Source: Crateriforma spongiae (GTDB lineage: Bacteria; Planctomycetota; Planctomycetia; Pirellulales; Pirellulaceae). From it: a stretch of 64,000 nt of DNA. This document shows, one piece after another, positions 37,328-47,073 of the stretch. The translations under genes and the position numbers were made by a program. The stretch covers positions 248,001-312,000 of the forward strand of contig NZ_JAAXMS010000005.1 in assembly GCF_012290005.1 (NCBI RefSeq). Direction: 5' to 3'. Position 1 is the first letter of the stretch, and each line of letters starts with the position of its first letter. The notes under the pieces are model-generated. The model did no database searches. It saw nothing but the letters and a program-made list of their open reading frames with translations, and was not told the DNA's origin.

Positions 37328-37517
37328 GATGATGCCAGCCAAAGCGGCGAAGTCGGCTGATTTCACCGACTGGTGCGGCGTTCGCACGGATGGGGTGCGT
37401 TAGCGTCGAAGGGACCCGGACGTTTGTCGGCCTCGATTGGTTGGCGGCCACCGCCATCGCCGGCTTGCTCGGTCTGGCCGTCGTCCCGGGTTCGCCTTAT
37501 CGTCCGTGATCAACGGC

Positions 37518-37533
37518 AGGCACAGCGGACGCT
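37518..37533 (+). promoter_or_regulatory. Possible sigma-54 (-24/-12) promoter of the kinase-regulator pair
   Basis: AGGCACAGCGGACGCT matches the invariant GG and GC dinucleotides at the correct 10-bp spacing, and GGCAC matches the -24 block. The -12 block lacks the preferred TT. In GC-rich DNA such matches occur by chance, so this is tentative. Confidence 0.25.
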
Positions 37534-37633
37534 GGACAGCGACGCTGTGATGGCCATCGATTGAATGTTTCCCCGTTACTGCGCCGCGGACGTTGAGACC
37601 CAATGGGCCGCGGTAACGATACAAATCCACCCG

Positions 37634-39001
37634 ATGTTTCGCGCACGATCCGAAGAGAACGAGAAAACGTACCGGCTGGCCGTGATTGGTCTGCTGCTGG
37701 GCAGTGCCGCTGCGCTGGCGATCACCATTTGGGTGATGGTGGACTTTCTGCGTGAACAGCAAATTGTCGAAGACTTGATCGGCCAATTGCCACGCGACGG
37801 CCGCGAATCGGCGCAAGTTTTGGCCGGGGAACTACGCTGGCAATTTCGATTGACCATCTTGGTCGTGTTGAACCTTGTCGTGACCGGGATCGCCGTGGTG
37901 TTGCTGTCACGGGCGTATCGTTCGTCGCTGCGAAGTCTGCGTGACCTTAAAGCGCTGGCCGGCGACATTCTAAGCAGCATTGATCAGGCGGTGATCACGA
38001 CGGACCGTGACGGCCGAGTCACCAGTATGAATCGTCGTGGATTGGAATTGCTGGACCCTCCCAGTGAACCGGTCGGACGGTCCTTGCATGACTTGGCGCC
38101 ATGGGTACCGTTGGACGAGTTTCGACAAGGACAAAAGGACCGAGAAGGCGGCAAACAGTCGGACGATTTTGAAACGATGATCCGTGATAGCGATTTGGTG
38201 CTTCAGGGGTTCTGTCAAACATTGTGCGATATCGATGATCAAGAAATCGGTTATGTGATCCAGTTGCGCGACGTGACCGATCGCATCATGATCGAGGAAC
38301 GGGTGCGACGAATGGAAAGATACATGGGGTTGGGCTCACTGGCCGCTGGCTTGCATCACGAGATCAAAAATCCATTGGCGGCGTTATCGTTGCATGTCCA
38401 ACTGTTGGAAGAACAATTGGATGGGAAAGACGAAACGGATGATGTGCGGCAAATGCTGCGTGTAATCCGCAGCGAAGTGGTTCGCATCGGTGGTGTGTTG
38501 GAAGTATTTCGCGATTTCGCATCCATCGACCGGTTGAATCTACAACCGGTGAATCTGGACCACTTGATCCACCGCCAAGTCGACTTGATTCGTCCGACGG
38601 CCAAAAAACAAAGTGTGGCCGTGCAGGTGCGATGTCCACGGGACGTTTTGCCCGAAGTGATGGCGGACCCGGTCCGTTTGGAACAAGTGCTGCTGAACTT
38701 GTTGGTGAACGCGTTGGAAGCAATGGCCGGTGGTGGCAGTCTTTGTGTCGAAGCCGAAGTGATCGAAGAGACGGTCAAAATCAGTGTGGTCGACTCGGGA
38801 TCGGGCATTCCTGCCGAACTAAGCGACAAGATTTTCGATGCGTACTTCACAACCAAGGGCTCGGGCAACGGTTTGGGCTTGGCGTTTTGCGACAAGATCA
38901 TTCGACAGCATGAAGGCAGCCTGCATTTCCATTCCGGCACAGGGGGAACCACCTTTGAAATCACATTGCCGATCGGTTCTGAATTCGAAACCAGTGAGTG
39001 A
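37634..39001 (+). CDS. NtrB-like membrane sensor histidine kinase
   Basis: A 455-aa kinase starting at the ATG at 37634, with an alternative ATG at 37565. Two membrane helices (YRLAVIGLLLGSAAALAITI, and LTILVVLNLVVTGIAVVLL) enclose a short periplasmic segment of about 40 residues. A PAS domain follows (DILSSIDQAVITTDRDGRV), then the H-box LHHEIKNPLAALSLH with the phospho-acceptor His (H242), N-box LLNLLVNALEAM, G1 DSGSGIP, F-box FDAYFTTK and G2 GNGLGLA. It would phosphorylate the downstream response regulator, whose start is 5 bp after this stop. It diverges from dabA, so control of inorganic-carbon uptake is a reasonable hypothesis. Confidence 0.88.
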   Translation: MFRARSEENEKTYRLAVIGLLLGSAAALAITIWVMVDFLREQQIVEDLIGQLPRDGRESAQVLAGELRWQFRLTILVVLNLVVTGIAVVLLSRAYRSSLRSLRDLKALAGDILSSIDQAVITTDRDGRVTSMNRRGLELLDPPSEPVGRSLHDLAPWVPLDEFRQGQKDREGGKQSDDFETMIRDSDLVLQGFCQTLCDIDDQEIGYVIQLRDVTDRIMIEERVRRMERYMGLGSLAAGLHHEIKNPLAALSLHVQLLEEQLDGKDETDDVRQMLRVIRSEVVRIGGVLEVFRDFASIDRLNLQPVNLDHLIHRQVDLIRPTAKKQSVAVQVRCPRDVLPEVMADPVRLEQVLLNLLVNALEAMAGGGSLCVEAEVIEETVKISVVDSGSGIPAELSDKIFDAYFTTKGSGNGLGLAFCDKIIRQHEGSLHFHSGTGGTTFEITLPIGSEFETSE

Positions 39002-39006
39002 GCGTC

Positions 39007-40365
39007 ATGGACGAGGAGTTTCAGGTATTGATTGTCGACGACGAACCGAACATCCGATCGGGCTTGGCGCGAGGATTGGAAAAGGAAGCCACCCATATCG
39101 AAACCGCGGGGACGGTCAACGAGGCGCTGGATAAGTTCGATGCCGGCGATTTCCAACTGGTCATTGCCGATATCCGACTGCCGGGCGATCGTGACGGGCT
39201 GGAACTGATCTCGTTGGTCCAGCAACGAAAGCCTGGCACGACGGCCATCGTGATCACCGCCCATGGAACGGTGGAAACTGCGGTCGATGCGATGCGGCGT
39301 GGGGCATTCGATTTCATTACCAAGCCGGTCGATCTGAACCTGATCCGCCAACAGATCGCCAAGGCACGCGAACACCACCGGTTGCAATCCGAGAACCGGG
39401 AATTGCGCGACCGATTGGCCGAGGCGGGTGAGGTGTCGGGGATCGTAGGAAACTGTCGAGCTCTGCAAGACGTGCTGACACAGATTCGGCAGGTGGCCGA
39501 CACCGATGCAACCGTCTTGATTCGTGGTGAAAGCGGCACCGGTAAGGAGTTGATCGCTCGGGCCGTTCACGATCTTAGCAACCGGGCCGGCGGACGATTC
39601 ATTGCCGTCAACTTGGGGGCTTTGCCAGAGACATTATTGGAAAGCGAATTGTTCGGGCATGAACAGGGATCCTTCACAGGCGCGTCGCGTCAGAAACCCG
39701 GGTGTTTCGAACAGGCCAACGGTGGCACGTTGTTCCTAGATGAAATCACCGAGATCCCGTCGAAAAGCCAAGTCGATTTGTTGCGTGTTCTGGAAACCGG
39801 ACACTTTGTACGCGTCGGTGGCGAAGAAGTGTTGGAATCGGATGCTCGGATCCTTTCAGCAACCAATCGTGATATTCAACAGATGGTCGATGATGGCGAA
39901 TTTCGTGAAGACTTGTTTTATCGTCTGAACATTGTTCCGATCGAAGTCCCGCCGCTACGTCAGCGTCGTGAGGACATTCCCTTGTTGGTCGACCACTTCC
40001 TGGAACACTTTTGCATCCGCCATCATCGTCCCGCCAAAACGATTCACGATGCGGCAATGACGCAACTGGTCGGATCCAGTTGGCCGGGCAATGTTCGGCA
40101 GCTGCGTAATGTGATCGAACGATTGGTTGTGACCGTCGGCGATGACACGATCGAAACTCGTCATCTGCCGTCGGATCTGCAAGGATCGTCGACATCGGGA
40201 CCATCCCAAGAGGCCACGTTGGCCGAAGTGACCGAGGCGGCTGAGAAATCGGCGATCCAATCCGCGCTTTCGGCAAATGATTTTCATCGCGAAAGAACGG
40301 CAAAGTCGCTTGGGGTCAGCGTGCGAACGCTTCACTACAAGATGAACCGCTACGGGCTGCACTGA
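39007..40365 (+). CDS. NtrC-family sigma-54-dependent response regulator
   Basis: A 452-aa activator in three domains. The receiver domain (1-120) has the acidic pair D11/D12, the phospho-acceptor D55 in IADIRLPG and K106 in ITKP. The AAA+ domain (about 140-375) has Walker A GESGTGKE (174-181), the sigma-54-contacting GSFTGA loop (221-226) and Walker B FLDE (243-246). The C-terminal Fis-type helix-turn-helix ends RTAKSLGVSVRTLHYKMNRYG. The loop is intact, so it should activate sigma-54 RNA polymerase. It is co-transcribed with the kinase. The candidate binding site at 37291-37327 lies in the shared upstream region. Confidence 0.92.
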   Translation: MDEEFQVLIVDDEPNIRSGLARGLEKEATHIETAGTVNEALDKFDAGDFQLVIADIRLPGDRDGLELISLVQQRKPGTTAIVITAHGTVETAVDAMRRGAFDFITKPVDLNLIRQQIAKAREHHRLQSENRELRDRLAEAGEVSGIVGNCRALQDVLTQIRQVADTDATVLIRGESGTGKELIARAVHDLSNRAGGRFIAVNLGALPETLLESELFGHEQGSFTGASRQKPGCFEQANGGTLFLDEITEIPSKSQVDLLRVLETGHFVRVGGEEVLESDARILSATNRDIQQMVDDGEFREDLFYRLNIVPIEVPPLRQRREDIPLLVDHFLEHFCIRHHRPAKTIHDAAMTQLVGSSWPGNVRQLRNVIERLVVTVGDDTIETRHLPSDLQGSSTSGPSQEATLAEVTEAAEKSAIQSALSANDFHRERTAKSLGVSVRTLHYKMNRYGLH

Positions 40366-40427
40366 TATCCTGCGCTAGCAATCCCACGCGAGCGAACACC
40401 CGCACAAGAATTCCCCGCGGGTCGGTT

Positions 40428-41858
40428 TCAGTCGGACGGACTGGTCCATTGGGGGCGCCCACGGCGATCGCGACGCGTGGTGGATTCCCAGGAATCGTAC
40501 ATCGCACGCAGTCGTTTTGCCGTGTCGGGATACTGTTCGATCAAGTTGTGGCTTTCCGATTCGTCGACGGCCAAGTTAAACAAATAGACCTTTTCGCGTT
40601 CGCCACGGCGATCAACGACGTATTTCCAGTCGCCATCACGAACGCCTTTCCAAATCGATTCGCCGCGTGGTTTCCGCCAGTACAAAACGCGATCGGGATG
40701 TTCGCCGTCGAGGATGTCCAAGACATTGACGCCTTCGAGTCGGTGAGGTCCGGGAAAGCTGGCGTTCGCGAGATCGGCAAGCGTGCGTGTCCAATCAAAC
40801 GTCAGCGTCGGAACGTCGCAAACCGTGCCCGCAGCAATCTTGCCGGGCCAATACGCGATCGCCGGAACGCGGATGCCGCCTTCAAACGTGCTGCCCTTAA
40901 TCCCCCGATACGGATCGTTTCTGGCGCTCTTGGTGCCGCCATTGTCGCTGGCAAAGATGACCAGCGTATTTGCGTTGACGGTATCGAGGACACGACCGAT
41001 TTGTTGGTCCATCCGCTGGATCATCGCACGATAAACATCGGGCGGTGCGCTGCCCTGTTTCCATAGCGGCGAATCCAAGGGCAGAGGGTGCGTTCGTCGG
41101 TCATCCGGACCTTGGAATGGTGAATGCGGGCAGGTGTACGGCAGATACAAAAAATAGGGACGTTCGTGTTTGCCATTGATGAACTTGACCGCTTCGTCGG
41201 TGATTAAGTCTGTGAAATATCCCTCGTCACGGATCGGTTTGCCATCACGAAAAAGGTTGTATCCGGCCACGTTGTCGGTGTAATGGAAATAGTCCATTTC
41301 ACCACCGATGCAATAATACGTGTGGTCAAAGCCGTGCAGGTGGGGCGCGAACTTTGGTTCATAACCCAGATGCCATTTTCCGAAAATCGCCGTTTCGTAT
41401 CCGGCGGATTTCAATTGGGCCGGCAAGGTGGGGACTGAAACGGGAAGTCCCAGATCATGGGTTTCGCGCAGACGAATGGCGTCGTCATAGCGGCCGACAT
41501 TTCCCGTGCCGATGGCGCATTCCAGTCCGCCGATCCATTGTTGATAGCGACCGGTCAAGAATGCCGCGCGGGTTGGCGAGCATTCCGCACCGTTGGCGTA
41601 GTGGGCGGTGAATCGAACCCCATCGGCGGCCATCTGGTCAAGCCGAGGGGTTCGGATGTCTTTGCGACCATAGCATCCAAGATCGCCGTAGCCCAAATCA
41701 TCGGCCAAAACAAAAATCAAATTCGGTCGATCCGACGTGGGGTCGATGTCCGTGGTTTTGTCAGCGGCGGTCGACGGTGTGGGGCCATCCAGGATCACCT
41801 GCATTGCAATGCCCAACACAATGCAGACGATCCTGGAACGAATTCGATTTTGGGACAT
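40428..41858 (-). CDS. Sulfatase 5 (formylglycine-dependent)
   Basis: A 476-aa exported sulfatase, separate from the main locus. Residues 1-32 form a signal peptide (IVCIVLGIAMQVILDGPTPSTAA). Metal-site residues are in VLADDLGYGDLGCYG, and the formylglycine site is C93 in ECSPTRAAFLTG, with Thr in place of the common Ser, which the maturation signature tolerates. IFGKWHLGYEP and FASDNGGTKS are present. The insert IGGEMDYFHYTDN following the GFDHTYY strand is typical of arylsulfatase A-like enzymes. It converges with the response regulator gene and has no glycosidase neighbour. Confidence 0.9.
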   Translation of the reverse strand: MSQNRIRSRIVCIVLGIAMQVILDGPTPSTAADKTTDIDPTSDRPNLIFVLADDLGYGDLGCYGRKDIRTPRLDQMAADGVRFTAHYANGAECSPTRAAFLTGRYQQWIGGLECAIGTGNVGRYDDAIRLRETHDLGLPVSVPTLPAQLKSAGYETAIFGKWHLGYEPKFAPHLHGFDHTYYCIGGEMDYFHYTDNVAGYNLFRDGKPIRDEGYFTDLITDEAVKFINGKHERPYFLYLPYTCPHSPFQGPDDRRTHPLPLDSPLWKQGSAPPDVYRAMIQRMDQQIGRVLDTVNANTLVIFASDNGGTKSARNDPYRGIKGSTFEGGIRVPAIAYWPGKIAAGTVCDVPTLTFDWTRTLADLANASFPGPHRLEGVNVLDILDGEHPDRVLYWRKPRGESIWKGVRDGDWKYVVDRRGEREKVYLFNLAVDESESHNLIEQYPDTAKRLRAMYDSWESTTRRDRRGRPQWTSPSD

Positions 41859-42006
41859 AAGACGGTGCCATGGTGAGAATTCGGAAATGCGACATTCTAA
41901 CAGTCTGGCTGGGTCGCATTGTGAATGGATTCATCACGCATGGCACGTCTGCAATTTTTCGTGGGAATGATTGGCCCAGCGACGTTCCGGTTTTGCAAGC
42001 TGCTGG

Positions 42007-42897
42007 TCAGGCTGCTTGGGCCAATTGCGGGACCGGAATGTTGGCCTTCTTCATCCGCTGCAGAATCTCGTTGCACAGCTGTGCGTAACGCAGCGAGAAT
42101 TCTTTTCCGTACTTGGTTTCACAGCTTGCCACTGGTTGGTCGACCAACCGTGGATCAACCGCACCGGCAAGCTGGCTGGCATTCGGGATGATGCTTCCAA
42201 AGGGTTCAGGCAATCCTTCGAATGGTTCCAAGACCATTTCGCGATGCAGGACGGTTTGTTGACGATACAGCGTCCAAAGGGTGCCCAGGCAATTCGTCTT
42301 GTGACGTTTCAGGCGCTGGACCAAGTTGAAGGAACCACGAACCGAAAGCTGGTCAGGAATGCTGGGGATGATGCAACCGTCGGCGATGCGCAGGAACATC
42401 TTGACTTGCATCGCGATGCTGGGCGGGCAATCGACAATGATCAGATCAAAAATGCTTTCCAAAATCTTTTTGACCTTGGGCATCTGCTTCTTCAAATGAT
42501 GACCCAATTCACGCTCGGTCACGAACGTGCGGCAGCACCGCTTGGATCGAAACACGTTGCTGTAAAAATCATCAATGCGAAACGAACACGGCAGTACAAA
42601 TAGATTGGGGCGTGACGCTGCAACACTGGACGAGCTGGGGATGATGTAGTTCGCGACCGAATGCACGTCAAAATCAACATCCGACATCGCAAGAAAAACA
42701 TCATGCAACGTCCGGTGAGCCTTTTCGCAGCTGAGCATCCGGCTTTGACCCAGCAACAATTCGCCGGCCATGCTTTGGTGGTCGGCGTCAATCACCAGCG
42801 TCTTATAACCGACTTCTGCGAACGTTTCGGCGATTGCGACGGTCGACGCAGTCTTGCCGACGCCGCCTTTCAAGTTGATCATCAATAGGGTGGGCAT
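42007..42897 (-). CDS. ParA/MinD-family ATPase, orphan
   Basis: A 296-aa cytosolic ATPase starting at the ATG at 42895-42897. The deviant Walker A KGGVGKT is at residues 10-16, Walker A' LVIDADHQ near 34-41 and Walker B LIIVDCPPS near 150. ParA proteins form ATP-dependent dimers on DNA or membrane and move chromosomes, plasmids or protein cargo. No parB-like gene or parS-like repeat adjoins it, and it lacks an N-terminal helix-turn-helix. The Cys-rich stretch RSKRCCRTFVTE and length are not typical of chromosomal ParA, so it may position another cargo. Confidence 0.85.
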   Translation of the reverse strand: MPTLLMINLKGGVGKTASTVAIAETFAEVGYKTLVIDADHQSMAGELLLGQSRMLSCEKAHRTLHDVFLAMSDVDFDVHSVANYIIPSSSSVAASRPNLFVLPCSFRIDDFYSNVFRSKRCCRTFVTERELGHHLKKQMPKVKKILESIFDLIIVDCPPSIAMQVKMFLRIADGCIIPSIPDQLSVRGSFNLVQRLKRHKTNCLGTLWTLYRQQTVLHREMVLEPFEGLPEPFGSIIPNASQLAGAVDPRLVDQPVASCETKYGKEFSLRYAQLCNEILQRMKKANIPVPQLAQAA

Positions 42898-43098
42898 AGA
42901 ACTCGACTCTCCATGGGGGAAGGAACCGTGGGCACGTCGTGGGGTGACGTTCCCATCGGCGTCGAGTGGGGGAGGTGCTCACCTTGAACAGGTGTTGTCA
43001 ACCGAAGACGCCGGCAAGGTCCGGCGCAGACGGCAAAGTCGACATCATCGATAAGGATTCAAAATCGCCGAACCTATCCGGGGCGGAGGACACCGTGG

Positions 43099-46000
43099 CT
43101 ATTCTTTTTTGGTCAGCGTCATCAGATATTCCACCAAGTCGACCAATCCCTGTTGGTCGGTCGTGTGGTGCAGATTTTCCGGCATGATGGATTTTTCGCT
43201 TTTGACGATTTCTTCCAGTTCGTCCTTATCAATTTCGCGATCGATTGCTTCGGCGGTTCGCAGCGTGACCGAATCGTCGGTTTCGCTGACCATCACGCCG
43301 GTGATGATTTGGCCGGAATCCAGAAGCGCGACATAGTTTTCATAGTTGTGGCTGATGCCCGCGCTGGGATCCAAGATGGATGTAAACATGGCTTCGCGGG
43401 ACAGCTTGCTGCCGATTTCCGAAAGGTCCGGGCCCACGGTTTTGCCGAAACCGTCAACCAGGTGACAATTGCTGCACGTCGCTACGCCCCGAAATAGTTT
43501 GCGTCCCTGTTCGACGTCGCCGTTCATCTTGGCCAGTTGGTCCAGCGGAGCCAGCGGTTCATGATCGGCCTGTTGGGGCAGCGGCAAGATCTTGGCCGCT
43601 TGGCTGCGAATGTCTGCATTGGAAACGGATGCCAAGCGTCCACCGACCAGCAAGCGAGTGTCGGCGGGCAGTTTTCCACCTGTCGCCAATTCCAACAGTT
43701 TCTTTTGGCCGATGTTGTTGCCCGCCATGGATGCGATCGCAGCCGAGCGAGTCGCGAAGGGTTGGTTGGCGTTGGCGACCAATGACGACAGCATCGCCAT
43801 CGCACGCGGATTTCCCAGCATGCCGACCAGCTGAATTGTTCGTTTCGCCTTCTCGGTATCCGCGTCACGCATCCAACGATTGATGCGGTCGACGCCGGAT
43901 TGTTCTTGCAACACGGTCGAAAGGGCTTCAACGGCGGCAGAAGAGTTGCCATCGGAAAGCATCAACGATTCAAAGGCGGATTCCAGTTTCTGAGGTTGGA
44001 AACGCTTGATCAGCGTCAGGTAGTTGGCCGTGCCACGTTGGGATTGGACATGTCGATCGATGGCCGCGGCGATGTTCGGTGATGCGTGTGCCGTGTCGTA
44101 GTCGCTGATGCGCTGTACCGAACGAACGATACGACGGTCCGCGATAGTGCTGTCCAAATCACTGTCGATCAGATGGTTGACCAGACGTGACAGCGACGCG
44201 GCGCGGACATCATCGGCGTGATATTCCAACGCGCGAAAGTACCGTCGCTCGTCCGATTCAGACAGATCCGCCTTTGACAAAAGGTCGACAATCAGATCGG
44301 CCGATTCGGGGGCCCGCAGGCGCCAGACCAGTTCGCGCCCCGAGGGGGAATCCCAGTGTCCATCGACGTGTTGCATCCACGCGGCGAAACAATCGGGGGC
44401 TCGCAAATCGCTGGCGATGCCCAAGGCTTCCAGCATCCAGCGATCTTGACCGTCATACCCTGCGGCCAAGGTTGCAAAAACGCCGGGCATCGCATCGGTG
44501 TCATCGAAACGCAACGATACCGCAAGTTCACGTCGGACTTGCGGATCGGGGTCTTCTGCAAGCCGACCGAGTGTTTGGGCGGTCGACATCCCCAGTTGCT
44601 GGGCCAGTCGGATTGCAACGATGCGGATGTTGGGGTCGGCATCCTTGGATGCTTCGTCCACATAGTGTGGGCCACGACCATGGGTTTTTCCCAACAACCA
44701 AAGTGCGCGAGCACGGTACCGCGGATTGGGATCGTGACGATACACATCCAGCAAAGCGGCTTCGGCATCGGTCCCCATCGCGTGCAACGCTTGCCAAGCC
44801 TTGAAGCGGACCGAACGGGCCGGATTCTTCATCGCGGCGATGGCACCGTCCACCGTGGAATAGTCAAACGTCGGTATCTGGTACTTCGATCCCGGTGGTG
44901 CGACGCGGAACAAGCGGCCGCGATCGCTGTCTTCTTGGCGATGTCCACCAACACCGGGGTCGTACCAGTCGGTGACAAACAACGATCCGTCGGGCGCCAC
45001 GCAAACATCCGCCGGACGGAACCATTGATCGCGAGTTCCCGTCAGGATCGGATCGATATCGGCGGTGTACCCAGCCCCATCGGATTTCATCGGATACGCG
45101 CGAACGACGTTGGGGCCGGGATCACAGTGAATGACTTGATTCCAAAACCGTTTGGGCAACAACTGGCCTTCGTACATACAAATTCCGCTGGGCGAACCCG
45201 CACCGGTTTGCAAAACGTTGGGAACCACGCCCGGATCGTTCAAGTGCCAATGCCGAAGCGGGATTTCATCGTCCATCGTGATCCGCTGGGCTTTCCAAGA
45301 GGCACCAGTCAATTCGTCGCGATAGCCATAGTTGCCGTGTTGCATCACAAAATTGATGCGCGTCCCACGGTTGCCGTCGTCATCGTTGTCGCTTTGCCAA
45401 AGCGTGCCGAACGAGTCAACGGTCGTTTCCCAGTTGTTGCGAAAGTTGTGTGCCAAGACTTCGAAGTTTGACCCGTTTAAATCGGTGCGAAACGGCATTC
45501 CGCCATAAAACGGCTGGCCGTTGTCCACCACGGGACGCCCATGAATGTCGACGACCGTTTGCCCCTTGGCGTCTTTCACCTGCATGCCGGTGTTGCCAAA
45601 GTTCCAGTACAGCTTGCCATCGTCACCGAATAGAAACGAGTGCGCCGAATGGTCGTGTTGAGGCTGGCCGACGTCGGTATAGATGACTTCTTTCTTGTCC
45701 GGCACGTCGTCGCCATCGGTGTCGGTGAATTTCAGAATCGACGGCGAAGCCGAGACGATGATTTCATTCCCCAGCACGCAAATGCCCATCGCCGAATCAA
45801 TATCACGACCCTGGTAAAACGTTTTGACATCATCGGCGACGCCATCCCCGTCGGTGTCTTCCAAAATCAGGATGCGGTCGCCCTCGGGGCGTGCACCCTG
45901 GCGTCGGCGATAATTCATGACGTCGCAAACCCAGATGCGACCACGGTCGTCGATGTCCAGATTGGTCAGGCTGCGTAGGGCGGGTTCGGACGCGACCAGG

Positions 46001-47073
46001 GTTGCCTGGAGCCCCGGTGCGACATCGATCCCCGCGATGGCGTTTTCGGGGTGACGCGGGTCTTCGGTTCGGACCAGCGTGCTGGCACCAGTGACGGCGT
46101 GCTTCGGGGTGACCGATGAGATGTTTTGAAGTTCGAATTTTTCGAACACGTCATCCTTGTTGAAGTTCTTTGGCGGATCGTAGTCCTGGTTCTCCAGCAA
46201 GTCGTCAAACTTGACCGATTGCAATTGTGATCCATCAGCGTTCAGGGATTCACCGGCCGTCCAGCGGATCGCGTTGGTAACCAAGCGACGCACCGGAGCA
46301 TGTCCCCAGTTCCAATGGAAATGTCCACCGGTGAAACCAAATGAACGTCCGCCGTCGGGACGATCGAATGCCCAAGCGACCGTTTGTGAATCGCCACGGG
46401 CGACGCTCTTGCGAACGTGCGGATTTCCGCTGTGGGCACCATCTTTGCGACGCATCGTTTCCGGCGGCGCCACCGCCGACAGGATCGGTTGCAGCCCAGG
46501 GTGATCGGTGAAACGTAGGTGGAAATACCATTCGTCTTCATTGCCGAATGGTTTCACGCCGGCGGTGACGGGGTGATCGGGCAGGTCCGCGAAATCGGCG
46601 TGCCAGTGTGGATTGACGCTGTAATTCAATTCGAAATTACCGCCCAGCCACGCCAGCCAATCGTCTTGGGCCGACGGCGGAACTTCCACGGCGTAATGCA
46701 GACACACGAAACCGCATCCCGCCGCCATCTTTTCGGCCAATGCATCGCGGTGCGCAAGGGCCAAATGGCGGCCACCTCCGTCGCAGTAGATGACGATCGA
46801 TTCGGCGTCGTCCACCAACGCTTTGTCTTCTGGCCAACCCCGAACGACACGAACGTTGACACGATCGGTCGACGCGACGATGGCTTCTTCCAGAATCTTT
46901 AGCCCCGCATAGTGCTCGTGGGCACCATAGCCGTGGCTGCGCGATCCGGCGATCATCAAGATGTCGGGTTTGCCGTCGTCTTGGGCATCAGCGGCGTGAA
47001 CCGACGCGAAGCAAAGGGTCGACAATAGCGCAGCGGCGGCGCACATCGGTGCGCGGGAAGCAAAGGTCATCAT
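43099..47073 (-). CDS. Giant ThuA / PVC-type dehydrogenase / HEAT / cytochrome c protein
   Basis: A 1324-aa exported protein. A signal peptide ends near residue 27 (AAALLSTLCFASVHAA). Residues about 36-275 are a ThuA-like (glutamine amidotransferase fold) domain with CGFVCLHYAVE and GGHFHWNWGHAPVRR. Residues about 355-720 are the planctomycete/verrucomicrobial membrane-bound dehydrogenase beta-propeller (LDIDDRGRIWVCDVMNYR). HEAT-like repeats follow (about 740-1180). The last 120 residues are the PVC-type haem-binding domain with CSNCH, a GPDLSEIGSKLSREAMFTSI stretch and MPENLH as likely distal Met. It probably oxidises a sugar or glycan-derived substrate and passes electrons to the haem; the substrate is unknown. 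It is monocistronic. Confidence 0.85.
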   Translation of the reverse strand: MMTFASRAPMCAAAALLSTLCFASVHAADAQDDGKPDILMIAGSRSHGYGAHEHYAGLKILEEAIVASTDRVNVRVVRGWPEDKALVDDAESIVIYCDGGGRHLALAHRDALAEKMAAGCGFVCLHYAVEVPPSAQDDWLAWLGGNFELNYSVNPHWHADFADLPDHPVTAGVKPFGNEDEWYFHLRFTDHPGLQPILSAVAPPETMRRKDGAHSGNPHVRKSVARGDSQTVAWAFDRPDGGRSFGFTGGHFHWNWGHAPVRRLVTNAIRWTAGESLNADGSQLQSVKFDDLLENQDYDPPKNFNKDDVFEKFELQNISSVTPKHAVTGASTLVRTEDPRHPENAIAGIDVAPGLQATLVASEPALRSLTNLDIDDRGRIWVCDVMNYRRRQGARPEGDRILILEDTDGDGVADDVKTFYQGRDIDSAMGICVLGNEIIVSASPSILKFTDTDGDDVPDKKEVIYTDVGQPQHDHSAHSFLFGDDGKLYWNFGNTGMQVKDAKGQTVVDIHGRPVVDNGQPFYGGMPFRTDLNGSNFEVLAHNFRNNWETTVDSFGTLWQSDNDDDGNRGTRINFVMQHGNYGYRDELTGASWKAQRITMDDEIPLRHWHLNDPGVVPNVLQTGAGSPSGICMYEGQLLPKRFWNQVIHCDPGPNVVRAYPMKSDGAGYTADIDPILTGTRDQWFRPADVCVAPDGSLFVTDWYDPGVGGHRQEDSDRGRLFRVAPPGSKYQIPTFDYSTVDGAIAAMKNPARSVRFKAWQALHAMGTDAEAALLDVYRHDPNPRYRARALWLLGKTHGRGPHYVDEASKDADPNIRIVAIRLAQQLGMSTAQTLGRLAEDPDPQVRRELAVSLRFDDTDAMPGVFATLAAGYDGQDRWMLEALGIASDLRAPDCFAAWMQHVDGHWDSPSGRELVWRLRAPESADLIVDLLSKADLSESDERRYFRALEYHADDVRAASLSRLVNHLIDSDLDSTIADRRIVRSVQRISDYDTAHASPNIAAAIDRHVQSQRGTANYLTLIKRFQPQKLESAFESLMLSDGNSSAAVEALSTVLQEQSGVDRINRWMRDADTEKAKRTIQLVGMLGNPRAMAMLSSLVANANQPFATRSAAIASMAGNNIGQKKLLELATGGKLPADTRLLVGGRLASVSNADIRSQAAKILPLPQQADHEPLAPLDQLAKMNGDVEQGRKLFRGVATCSNCHLVDGFGKTVGPDLSEIGSKLSREAMFTSILDPSAGISHNYENYVALLDSGQIITGVMVSETDDSVTLRTAEAIDREIDKDELEEIVKSEKSIMPENLHHTTDQQGLVDLVEYLMTLTKKE

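Larger units (their letters stand above)
37050..37633. other. Divergent regulatory region between dabA and the histidine kinase
   Basis: A stretch of nearly 600 bp without a convincing gene. It contains a concentric palindrome with four TGCA boxes at 37291-37327 and a GG-N10-GC element at 37519-37532. Short frames such as 37373-37564 have no homology signature or start context. The length and content are consistent with control by the adjacent sigma-54-type regulator. Confidence 0.5.

Noticed and set aside
37323-37340. Leftward sigma-54 promoter upstream of dabA (TGGCATCATCGTGCAAG on the minus strand)
   Set aside because: GG and GC are 9 bp apart instead of the required 10, and the site overlaps the palindrome.
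37373-37564. 63-codon open frame between dabA and the kinase
   Set aside because: No ribosome-binding site or recognisable motif; more likely regulatory DNA.
44356-45471. 371-codon open frame on the plus strand
   Set aside because: It lies wholly inside and antisense to the giant ThuA/cytochrome gene, whose frame has recognisable domains; a GC-driven shadow.
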